DNA of 64,000 bases from Cyathus striatus (Eukaryota; Basidiomycota; Agaricomycetes; Agaricales; Nidulariaceae): contig JAOVFP010000016.1 in NCBI GenBank assembly GCA_025738555.1, positions 2,356,001-2,420,000 on the forward strand, in the 5' to 3' direction. Of the stretch, positions 1 to 10,000 are shown in pieces (within the stretch, counting starts at the first letter, position 1; the number at the start of each line of letters is the position of its first letter). Made by a program: the position numbers and the translations under genes. The notes under the pieces were generated by a model. That model saw nothing but the letters and a program-made list of their open reading frames with translations, made no database searches and had not been told where the DNA came from.

Positions 1-734
1 AATATATATCTTTTTTTTATTCTACTGGTTGCAATTGAATCTCCTGCAATGGCAACATTTTGGTTGCCTACATACATACAGTAGTTGCAATAGACAAGTA
101 GTCTACATCTCTAAAGGTGCAATTACACAGAACTACCAAGCCATCACTTCGGCTATGTCAATCTATGTTGATCTATGGGAAGATAGCTTGAGTCTATATG
201 GACCTACATAAAGGGGACTTTCTGATAGGAGATATTTGTGCTATGTAGCCTACATAGCTCTATATTACTATCTCTTTTATTCCTGATGTAGTCTGGGCCT
301 AAGCTACCATATGGGTAAGACTGCACAGTAGATAGAGAGCTGTAAATAAGCATGTGAGTAATTGTATATAGACTAGCAAAGGGGGAAGAAAACAGCAGGA
401 ACTGCATGGGCATTCTTCCCCCCCACAGACAGGGCAGTGTATCAGACAGAAGTATCAGAAATAGTATATAGTTTTGACACACCAAATTGAAACTGCACTT
501 GATCTGAATTAAAGCCTGACTGCTTTAATTAAATCATCAAAGTCCCACCATGTTTTAAAAATAGACTGATCATATTCTAAATTTAGTTTGACTTTGAAAG
601 AATTGAAATCCATGTGCTCTTGAACTTATAAAATCTTTGTGCACATGAAACTTAGAATATAAAATTGCTGGAATAAGTAAAACTATTCTAAGTATAATTA
701 AAGTGTTCTAAACTTGCATGCTAAGTACATCATC
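1..734. other. Non-coding, AT-rich sequence left of the old Ty3-type element
   Basis: No convincing coding region: the open frames here are short and without recognisable motifs. The right part probably belongs to the 5' end (LTR or leader) of the degraded Ty3-type element that begins downstream, because a tRNA-primer-like sequence starts at 735. I could not find a matching 3' LTR, so the LTR boundary is not supported. Confidence 0.4.
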
Positions 735-772
735 TGGAGCCCACCACGAGGGGGTGAGGGTTCAATTCCAGA
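735..772 (+). other. Candidate primer-binding site / tRNA-like sequence
   Basis: TGGAGCCCACCACGAGGG directly follows a CA-ending stretch (ACATCATC). A PBS of a Ty3-type element normally starts TGG just inside the 5' LTR. GGTTCAATTCC at 759-769 also resembles a Pol III B box, so a tRNA-derived SINE end is the alternative. Gag-like coding follows from about 860, which favours a PBS. The primer tRNA cannot be named from this window. Confidence 0.3.
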
Positions 773-861
773 CAAAGACAAATTCTGAAAATAGAATAAC
801 TTTGAAAATAAAAGATAAATAAATATCGTAAAAATACAGAAAAATCACCGTTAAATTCAGA

Positions 862-1992
862 GTCACTGTGGCTAGTAGTAAACTGAACAAATGAATGTCC
901 TGCACTTTTCAGAAAGCAGGATTTGAAGTTTTAGAGCTACCTACCAGAAAGAGAAATATTAGAAATCAAATTGAAGGCACTTCTACAGAACTTGTAACAC
1001 AGTTAACAAGTAATATAGAAGGAGAACCGGAGATACAGAGACCTATAGTTGAGACAGAAATTGAGACAAGTACAGTGGATCAATATATTATTCCAGGTGC
1101 TTTTTCAATACCAAGTCCACCACCTGAATTATTAAGTGAGGACTCTGATGGATCAGAAGTAATACATGCTTTAGCAAATACTTTAAGTCAGATCACTCTG
1201 GCAGACTTATCAGGTGGAGAAAGGGAAGAGGAAATAAATCCTCTACCAGTATTTGGACCCCAGAAAGACCACAGACTCCACTACCTGCACCACCTTCAGA
1301 CAGTGACTCAGAAGATTAGATGGCAAAGGGAATACCACCACCAATGAGTCATGACAGTCCACAGTGGAATGGAGATGGTAGATGCCTAAAGGACTGGCTG
1401 AGACAGCTTGAAATGCTCCATGAGCATTATGACTTAAAAAATGGAAAAAAGCAAGTGAGACATGCAGTTGGGTGCATAGAGAAGTTTGAAGTGGCAGAGA
1501 TAGTTGAAAAATTTGCAGAGGCTAAAGAGAATGATTGGAAGAAGTTCAAAGCAAAACTTATGTTAGAATATGATCTGGATGAAGGGGAACAATATGGTTC
1601 TGCATCTAAGTTAGAACAGATGGCTAGAAAACAAAGGCCAATTGGTGATGGAGACTATCATGAATGGAAGGAGTTTAGGAGATCATTTGTTGATGAAGTA
1701 GAAAAAGGAGAAGAGACTGACAAGAAAAGTCTATTTACAAACTGATTTTTGGTGAACACTATTAGTAGTGTTTTTACAACAGATTTCTGGGAGAAAGTGA
1801 ATACACATCTGAGATTCAAGGACTCTGCAAAAGAGGCACCGGTGAAAAGACAGAGAGAAGACCTATATACCTTAGCAGAAGTAGTAGAGGCAGTAGATAA
1901 ATTAATGGGGACAGTACCTATTGGGGGAATAGCCAACTTGTACACAGAAACAGTTGGAAATTCAGCCAGCATGATAAAGAAAGAAGTAATTG
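862..1992 (+). pseudogene. Gag-like region of an old Ty3-type retrotransposon (block 1)
   Basis: Three overlapping or adjacent frames (about 895-1347, 1320-1742, 1749-1992) form a decayed Gag-like protein: an acidic Pro/Ser-rich N-terminus, then a helical segment starting near QWNGDGRCLKDWLRQLE with FWEKVNTHLRFKD further on, typical of capsid regions of fungal Ty3-type elements. The break at 1743 is a TGA, as expected from deamination of an Arg CGA codon. Coding stops at GTAATTG (1986-1992), the left TSD of a 13-kb insertion, and resumes after the second GTAATTG at 15126-15132. No longer functional. The family is judged from the downstream protease, RT and integrase blocks. Confidence 0.6.
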
Positions 1993-2040
1993 CAGGCCAT
2001 ATGGTGATTTTTATACATAATTCCACTGTAATTACAGTGG

Positions 2041-3375
2041 AATGGTTATGTATAGATCACAGTAGTTACAGTAGCAGCTTGTTATTATTCAGCATAATGA
2101 GAGTTTGTTTCTAAGTGCACTGATGCTGTGTGCCCCCAGAAGCTGATGCATATGCACCCTTAGCAATGGATTACCAATTGTGCCCTCTCCCACCCTATGC
2201 ACAATATTTCCCAAGGAGATATATTTAATTTACATGGTTGGGACTGATTACATTTTTAAGTGCTTCTTTAAACCTTCATGTTGTTTTCTCCTGTAATTGA
2301 TATAAAACATACAGTATAATTGGAAATAATGGATAATACTATATTCTATCAATTAGCACTAGTGTTGTCAATGGCTTGAGCTGTCACACCTATCACAATG
2401 TCATATTTTAACTCTCATTTTCTCAACAAAGCTCCCCAAAGCATTTTCTTGTATTTAAATTATAGGCAAGGGCATATTTTACATCTCTATACTGTTGTAT
2501 AATTATAGGAGTTAGTATTACTAATGATATCCTATTGGCTCACTTTGTGTGTGACATTGGCTCAAGCCATTGAGCTGATGTCAGTTTTTGCACTCTACTC
2601 AGTGCATACTTGACTTGTAACAAAATTTTAAATCATTTAAATATCTAGTGTGATGCATAGATATTTACCAGCCATATATTTTGGAGCTGGAATGAAGCAT
2701 TGTTTTTGAAATTGCACATTTGTAGCTCAAGCTGTTATGTCACATGAGCCAACCATTAACAATACTAATCAGCACATCCCCTTGTAAATGCTCAGTGTAC
2801 CATTATATTTTAATTGGTGCAAATAGAATCCTGAATCAATGCTTTGACATCTCTAAATAAAAAAGAATGTTTTTTCTGTCAAGGATAAATGAAACCAAAG
2901 GTATCAATGTATATTGATGTACTCTACACTACAGCAGAGTCAATTAATAAAATAAATGAGTAGATATACTATTATCAGTGTCAAATTAATTTGAGAGCTA
3001 CCTAGGTAAGTACTCAGCAACTGTTTTACCAAAGTTCCATATACATTAAAGCAATCTATTTGTAAGACTTTCAGGTTTTGTCAGACTGAAACTTGAAGTA
3101 GCCCTATGGGCTCTACAGGTTACATTATTACCTTTCCATAACTTGAATATTATACAATTTGTTGATTTTATCAGACATTTCACTCAAAGAATGGCTATAA
3201 ATTGATTTTTTTCATGTTTCTCAAATCTCTGTATGATATAGCATCTGGAGCAATATTACATATCATGTGAAGATAGGTATTACTGATATCTCTGAACTTC
3301 AAAGGTCCCATCTCAGATATCCCTGGGCCCTGATAAAAGGATTCCACCCTGCTGCCCAATGACCCCTCTATATTT
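2041..3375. other. Interior of element A, no gene seen
   Basis: AT-rich sequence without a credible reading frame or RNA gene. It contains words such as TGGCTCAAGCCATTGAGCTGATGT (shown by position 2559-2582) and related 'ggctTgagctgtcac' stretches at 2372-2389 and 2725-2745, suggesting old internal repeats of the element. Confidence 0.4.
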
Positions 3376-4324
3376 GAGCTCTTTACACTTAGCCATGTGT
3401 TCTGTATGGAATCTGTGTGGAATCTGCACAGATTTTTTTCATTTTGGCAGAGGTTTTTTTGGGTCTGTACAGATTCCGCACAGATTCCGAAAATTCCATA
3501 TGGATTATGCAGAATTCCTCAGAATTCCGCATTACAGACCTGAAAATTCTGTACAGAATTTTATTATACTTATTTCCTTGCATGTGACACTAGGTGTTGA
3601 GTGTGACACTATACGTTAAATGTGACACTACAAGTGTGATACTAGGTGTTGAGTGTGACACTATACATTAAATGTGACACTATGCATTAAGCATGACACT
3701 AGGTGTTGAGTGTGACACTAGGTGTTGAGTGTGACACTAAGCATTGAGTGTGACTAAGCGTGACACTAAGTGTTGAGTGTCACACTATACATTAAACATA
3801 ACACTATGCATTAAGTGTGACACTAAGCGTTGAGTGTGACACTAAGTGTTGAGTGTGACACTATGCATTAAGTGTGACACTATACATTAAACATAACACT
3901 ATACATTAAGCATGATACTAAGTATTGAGTGTGACACTATGCATTAAGCATAACACTAAGTGATGAGTGTGACACTATACATTAAGTATAACACTATGCA
4001 TTGAGAATGATACTATATATTGAGTGTATCATGGATTTTGTATAGTGTGACACTTTTCACCTAGGGTTACACTTGACATGTGTGACAAGGCAGCAATGCA
4101 TAAATCCACACAGAATCCATGCAGAATATGTATGGAATCCATATAGAATAATCACCTCTAATAATAATAATAGCTACTATATAAATTCTGTATGGTATCT
4201 ATACAGGTCTGTATGGGTCTGTACAGATCTGCACAGAATCTGCATGGATCCATGCGGAATTTTCGGATTCTGTGCAGATCCATACAGATCCGTACAGACC
4301 TCTTGGGGGAGTGTAAATTACTGC
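3376..4324. mobile_element. Element B: 949-bp non-coding element with 7-bp TSD TATATTT
   Basis: TATATTT at 3369-3375 and 4325-4331 flanks the element. The left end reads GAGCTCTTTACACTTAGCCA and the right end GGGGGAGTGTAAATTACTGC; the right end complemented gives GCAGTAATTTACACTCCCCC, an imperfect inverted repeat. Both ends match those of element C at 17624-19195. The two arms are rich in short self-complementary words (TCTGTACAGA, GAATCCATACAGA, TTCCGCACAGATTCCG) and the middle is an array of GTGTGACACTA words. No open frame of note. A non-autonomous DNA element of unknown superfamily. Confidence 0.7.
3585..4072. repeat. Degenerate tandem array of GTGTGACACTAxxxxTTGA units
   Basis: More than twenty units of about 20-24 bp of the type GTGTGACACTAGGTGTTGA or GTGTGACACTATACATTAA follow each other. 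The core AGTGTGACACT is nearly palindromic. The complementary words recur in element C at about 18370-18560, which ties B and C to one family. Confidence 0.85.
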
Positions 4325-4539
4325 TATATTTCTACATTGCATAAACCTTTATAGATAGTAATATAATATTAATGAAATTTAGCATGGTATTTAATGCTTG
4401 TCAGACATGATACAATCAATTAAGTATGTTAAATCTAAAATAACAAAATTTCAGATTATTGGAAAACATATCTACAAATTGGAAACATACCAAACATACA
4501 AATGGCACTCTGAGTTTCATAATATGGGCAGAAGCTAAT

Positions 4540-5201
4540 TGTCATATCCCGTATCGCCTACCTCCAGACTCCTATGCTTTACTCCGCCTTTTTCTTTGCT
4601 TACTCCGAACCTTGCTTACGCTCTTAGTATTACATACTGATTACTGTACATAGATTACTCTTGTTTCCTTTCTTCCGTTCTACTGAGCTATCCCCTCAGT
4701 AATGTAGTATACATCTCATAGTGAGTCACTTATCATTCTTAAGTGCGCCACTATCTGTTTTACTTTACACCGCCATACGCGCTCACTTCTCCGACATGTT
4801 TTATTGTGTTTAATTAGTTATAGTCTTCATTCTATGTATGCCTACCCTGACCGTACTTCTCCGCTGGCCTTGGCCAGTGGCCTTTACTTACTCCGAGTTT
4901 CTAGTATTTAAGTAGTACTTGATTTGTACTTAGACTTTAGTTTCGTATTGAACTACGTCCTCACCCTTTCGTCTGACTTGAGTTACATCTCTCGTCCTCC
5001 GTCTCTCGTCTTCTCCGAAGGGCTTGCCCTTACTCCGAAATCCAGGACCGGGAATCCCAGGGGCGCAGCACATAAGCTGAAGCCGAAGTCCTACCCCCTG
5101 AGTTATCATTCTCTGCTTTCGTCTTACACTCACCCCTTGCTTCTCCGCAGTCACTCTCTCGTACTCCGCCGTCAAGTCAGGCTAGGGGCACGGTCGTGAC
5201 A
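4540..5201 (+). repeat. 5' LTR of the chromovirus
   Basis: Begins TGTCATATCCCG and ends GTCGTGACA. It is 662 bp long and about 99% identical to 12918-13579. A TATTTAAG word near 4910 is a possible TATA element for genomic RNA. The sequence is studded with the word CTCCG. Short open frames inside it are mirrored in the other LTR and are not genes. Confidence 0.95.
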
Positions 5202-5255
5202 GTATACGAAACTACCACCTTGGATTCCTCTTCCCATAACGCTTTTCTATCCCTC

Positions 5256-7049
5256 ATGGCCACCCGCATGCAGACTCAGACTGCACATGCTAGGAGCCAT
5301 GAACAGCAGCAAAACGATGTGCGCCGTAGCAATCGTCTAGCTGCTCAGCAAGCCCGTGAACATAACAATGCCAGCACGCCTCGTCGTGTTGACTCTGCTC
5401 CGCCTCTCTCTCGGCGGAATGCCCCACCCTCAGCTAGTGCTCTCGTTTCTGGAGGAATTACCTCCACTCATCGTGCAGCTCGTGAACTTCAGCCAGTTCA
5501 CAGCAATCAAGTGCACGCACCACGCCCAATTCCATTGAGCGTTCCTTACGACCCCACCCTTACCCCCACTGCGTCCATAGAACCAGTGGATACTCAACTA
5601 CCTCCGGAAGGTGTAGCTGCACGCCAGCAGCAAACACCCACAGCCCATTCACCACCCGCCCAACAGCCTGTAGCTTCAGGCAGTGGAGGACTTCCTCCGC
5701 TACCACCTTCCTCCGCTGGCAATTCTGCCGGAGTTGGAAATGGCGGACCTCCAGACGATGCTGGAGATGATGGTGATGGCTCCGGAGATGATGGTAACGG
5801 TTCCGGAGATGATGATCAAGGAGACGACGATCAAGGGGACGATGATGAGCAGGCAGGTGCCGGTGGCAATGGTCCTGGCGGACCAAATGGCCCCGGAGGT
5901 CCTCCCTCTAATCCCCCCTCCAATTCTCCCTCGGAACCTCCTTCAAGGCCTCCCTCCAGGGGCCCCTACCGTGACCCTCGTCGCCCAACTGCAAGACCCC
6001 ACTACAATTTCACCCGGGATGAAATCCTGGAAATGGTGGCCTCTGTGGCGGGTTATTTTGCCCCGCCACCACCACCTCCACCACCTCCTCCTCCCATTCG
6101 GGAGAAGAAGGTTAACCAGCCGGACAACTTCGACGGCTCCAACACGCTTAAACTGGAGCCTTTCATCATGCAAGTCCGCTTGGTGTTCCGGAACAACCCC
6201 CAGTTGTACCCAGATGATGCCTCTAAAGTCAACTACGCGTTGACTTTCCTCCGTGGCTCTGCCAGCAATTTGTTTGCCACTCATCTCGATGATGATGCAT
6301 ACGAGCCGTGGATGGATTCATGGGGCTATTTTATTCAGCTCCTCCGTACTCATTTCGGCCATACCAACCCTGTTGGTGAGGCTGAAATTCGCATTTTCTC
6401 CCTCCACATGAAGGATAATCAGCGGCTCACGACCTACGAAATAAAGTTCAACGAGTATGCCGCACTCTTGCCTTGGGACAATGCTGCCCTCAACTCAGCA
6501 TACTACCGTGGCCTTTGTCCTCGTTTGAAGGACGCTCTCTCTCATCGAGAGCAAGGCCAGCCTATCACCCTTGCCGGGACTAAGAAGGTAGCCCAGGGCT
6601 ACGATCAGAGGCATTGGGAGCGCAATACCGAGCGCAACATTGAGGAGAAGCGCAGCAAGTCTGCTGCCAAGTCTTCGGAGAAGCCCAAGGGCAATCAGAA
6701 TTCAAAGTCAACTTCGAATTCTTCCTCCTCCTCCAAGACTCCAACCTCCTCTACCTCCTCCTCCGCCTCTTCTACCTCCGCTTCATCCTCGGGGAAACCC
6801 AAGAACAAGCAAAAGCAGAACCAGTCCAAGGCGCCAGACTTGACTGGGAAGCTTGGTTCTGACGGGAAACTCACCCCGGAGGAACGTAAACGTCGCCTGG
6901 ACCAGAAGCTTTGCCTATTCTGTGGCAACGCCGGTCATCAGGCCAAGGACTGTCGAAAGGCAGCCTCTGCCGCCAAAGCCCGTGCGGCCACTGCCACCTC
7001 TACCGAGGCAACTCCCTCGGCGAACTCGGCTGAGAGTTCGAAAAAATAG
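5256..7049 (+). CDS. gag: Chromovirus Gag polyprotein
   Basis: A 597-residue capsid/nucleocapsid precursor. I use the ATG at 5256, in frame and just after the LTR, with the context CCCTCATGGCC; the frame is open further up into the LTR, but no other ATG precedes it. In order: a Gln/Arg-rich N-terminus, a Pro/Ser-rich stretch, an Asp/Gly tract (DDGDGSGDDG, about 5755-5860), a run of prolines at about 6060-6098, the retrotransposon Gag capsid domain (about 6110-6560, starting VNQPDNFDGSNTLKLEPF), a Ser/Lys-rich linker, and one CCHC knuckle (CLFCGNAGHQAKDC, about 6911-6952). The frame ends with six A's followed by TAG, the probable site of a -1 shift into pol. It should bind and package element RNA in cytoplasmic particles. 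Confidence 0.93.
   Translation: MATRMQTQTAHARSHEQQQNDVRRSNRLAAQQAREHNNASTPRRVDSAPPLSRRNAPPSASALVSGGITSTHRAARELQPVHSNQVHAPRPIPLSVPYDPTLTPTASIEPVDTQLPPEGVAARQQQTPTAHSPPAQQPVASGSGGLPPLPPSSAGNSAGVGNGGPPDDAGDDGDGSGDDGNGSGDDDQGDDDQGDDDEQAGAGGNGPGGPNGPGGPPSNPPSNSPSEPPSRPPSRGPYRDPRRPTARPHYNFTRDEILEMVASVAGYFAPPPPPPPPPPPIREKKVNQPDNFDGSNTLKLEPFIMQVRLVFRNNPQLYPDDASKVNYALTFLRGSASNLFATHLDDDAYEPWMDSWGYFIQLLRTHFGHTNPVGEAEIRIFSLHMKDNQRLTTYEIKFNEYAALLPWDNAALNSAYYRGLCPRLKDALSHREQGQPITLAGTKKVAQGYDQRHWERNTERNIEEKRSKSAAKSSEKPKGNQNSKSTSNSSSSSKTPTSSTSSSASSTSASSSGKPKNKQKQNQSKAPDLTGKLGSDGKLTPEERKRRLDQKLCLFCGNAGHQAKDCRKAASAAKARAATATSTEATPSANSAESSKK
7041..7046 (+). promoter_or_regulatory. Candidate -1 ribosomal frameshift site (A6) at the gag-pol junction
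   Basis: Gag ends TCG AAA AAA TAG. The -1 frame is open from ATA at 7046 without a stop to the end of pol at 10768, and has no ATG before 7195. Slipping back one base on the A run would bypass the TAG and fuse Gag to Pol. This is inference from frame arrangement; no downstream pseudoknot was modelled. Confidence 0.6.
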
Positions 7050-10000
7050 AGAGTGGCCCCAGTGACTCCGCACAGGCTGAGGGCTGCGTTAATCTCTCCT
7101 GTGCACCTAAGGAGATAAGACTAAACGCATCCGCTCTTTTTGACCCCCAAGCTGTACATATTCCATTGACTTCGTTTTCTCCAGCTGCGCCGGATATGCC
7201 TCTTTCCTTCCTTTCGCTCATCAATTCTGGTTCAACCCACTGTTTTGCTGACTTGTCGTTTGTGAGGGAGCACAACCTCCCCACAACTCCGGTCCCTCCC
7301 ATTGCACTGAAACTTTTTGACAGTACCTCTAACTCCATACTTACAGAGAGTATATTATTATCTGTAATGTTTCCTACTGGTGAATGCATGGATATTCATT
7401 TCTATGTAACTCCGCTCGATTCTTCCTGCTCCGTGGTATTAGGATTTAACTGGCTCTCCCAACACAATCCGTTGATTGACTGGACTGAGAGACATATACT
7501 TGGCTTCCAAACCCCAGTCCTAGGAGAATCTTCTCCGTCTTTGTCGACACCTGCACTGAAGGCATCTGCCTCTTTGCAAACCCCTCCATCACCAGCTTCG
7601 TCTTCGTTTCCTCCGTCAGACAACAGTCCACCTCCTAGTATCTCGCTCATTAACGCTGCAGCTTTTCTCCGGGCTAGTAAGCTCGCAGGCTCACAGATGT
7701 TTAGGATACAAGTCGGTGCCGTAGTTTCAGCTTCTGCCGCTGCCATGGCCGCAGAAGCCATGGACCTTTCTAGTATTCCTCCGGAATACCACGAGTTCGC
7801 TGACGTCTTCAGCAAAACACGAGCAGACACTCTTGCTCCGCATCGCCCTTACGATCTCCGGATCAACTTGGAGGAAGGTACGTCTCCTCCAGTCGGTACT
7901 GTATATTCACTCTCGCAGTCCGAGTTGGCCTCTCTACGAGAGTTCATCGACGAACATCTCCGGATTGGTTTCATCCGTCCTTCTCGTTCTCCACACGGAG
8001 CACCAGTGCTCTTTGTCCAGAAGAAAGATGGATCCCTTCGACTCTGTGTCGATTTCTGTGGGCTTAATGCAATCTCCAAAAAGGATCGATATCCCCTTCC
8101 CCTTATTTCCGACCTCCTTGACTCTCCTCGCAAGGCTAGAATCTACACCAAGATCGATCTCCGCCACGCTTACCACTTAGTCTGCATCGCTGATGGAGAT
8201 GAGTGGAAGACCGCTTTTTGCACTCGCTATGGCTCGTTTGAATGGCTAGTAATGCCGTTTGGACTCACCAATGCACCTGCGGCTTTCCAACGTTTCATGA
8301 ACGACATCTTCAAGGACATGCTCGATGTGTGCGTTACAGTCTACCTCGACGATATACTAATCTACTCCGATAGTCTCGAGGAGCACAAATGGCACGTTAA
8401 AGAAGTTCTAAAGCGTTTACGCCAACATGGGCTCTATGCCCGGGCGGACAAGTGTGAATTCCACACTGAATCTGTTGAGTACTTAGGTTACGTCCTTTCT
8501 CCGGGCGGCCTCACTATGTCCCAGGATAAAGTCCAAACCATTAGGGATTGGCCCGAGCCTAAGAAGGTTAAAGACGTTCAGTCTTTCCTTGGGTTCGCCA
8601 ACTTCTACAGGCGCTTTATCCAGCACTACTCCGACATTGTAGTGCCACTCACTCGTCTTACCCGCAAGGGTTTGAAATGGGACTTTTCTCCGGCTTGCCG
8701 TTTGGCGTTCGAGAAACTTAAAGACGCCTTCACTACAGCCCCTGTACTCACTCATTGGGTCCCTGACGCCCAGATCATTGTAGAGACTGATGCCTCCGAC
8801 TATGCCCTCGGAGCAATCCTCTCTATTGTCGCTGACGATGGCGATATTCACCCCATTGCGTTCCATTCCCATACCTTCACCGCTCCTGAACTGAATTACG
8901 ACACCCACGACAAGGAACTCCTGGCTATCTTTGAAGCTTTTCGTGTCTGGCGACACTACTTGGAAGGTTCTGGTACTCCGGTTGATGTGGTCACTGACCA
9001 TAAAAACTTAGAGTATTTCTCCACCACCAAGATCCTCACTCGCCGTCAGGCTCGTTGGTCAGAGTACCTGTCTCAGTTCAATCTGGTTATTCGTTTCCAC
9101 CCAGGGAAACTTGGTGTGAAACCTGACGCTTTAACTAGACGATGGGACGTCTACCCTAAAGGGGGGAATAACAACTATGCCAAAGTCAATCCGCACAATT
9201 TTCGCCCTGTTTTTACCCAAGAACAGCTCATTGCCTCTATCCGTGCCACCACACTCCTTCATCCTGTTCTCCGTGCCAGCATCATCATGGATGTTGAGCA
9301 ACTCCACCGCGACATCCTCACTGCCCAACCCCTAGACACTGTCGCATCCATCCACCTTCGCAATCCTACTAATCATTGGTCGGTCGGTTCAGATGGCTTA
9401 CTCCGCCTCGACAACCGGATTTATGTCCCAGACGACGATTCTCTCCGCCTTCGCGTTGTCCAGTACAAACATGATCATTTACTCACCGGACATCCTGGTC
9501 AGAACAAGACCTTGGATAATATTCGACGGGAATATACTTGGCCTGGACTCCATACTTATGTCAAGGACTATTGTAAGTCTTGCACCATCTGCTTACGGTC
9601 TAAACCACAGCGTCACCGTCCCTACGGTACCTTGAAGCAACTCCCTATTCCGGAGCGCCCATGGAACTCTATATCTATGGACTTCATTGAAACGCTTCCC
9701 ATCTCTGGATTTGATAAGTACAATTCAATCCTAGTTATTGTTGACCGCCTTAGCAAGCAAGCTATATTCATCCCTTGCCATAACACCATTACCTCCACCC
9801 AGCTCGCTAAGCTCTTTGTCATGCACGTATTCTCTAAGCACGGTGTTCCCAGCCACATTACCTCCGATCGTGGTTCGGAGTTCGTCTCCCATTTCTTCCG
9901 GTCTCTTGGTAAGGTTCTCAACATTAATCTACACTTTACCTCCGGATACCATCCAGAAGGCGACGGACAAACTGAACGCATTAACCAAGTCTTAGAACAG

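Noticed and set aside
735..772. A functional tRNA gene
   Set aside because: Only a T-arm/B-box-like part is present; no acceptor, D or anticodon arm can be folded.
3585..4072. CRISPR-like array of short repeats
   Set aside because: Units of 20-24 bp follow without unique spacers and are degenerate; the context is a eukaryotic transposable element.
4924..5199. 91-codon open frame in the LTR, repeated at 13302-13577
   Set aside because: It is present in both LTRs only because they are copies, is broken in the solo LTR at 28388-29022, and has no motif.
5560..5886. Long His/Arg-rich frame antisense to gag
   Set aside because: A shadow of the Asp/Gly and Pro-rich coding of gag on the other strand.
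8483..9001. 172-codon frame antisense to pol
   Set aside because: Lies over RT and RNase H coding; composition is that of a reverse-complement shadow and no start context or splice signal is seen.
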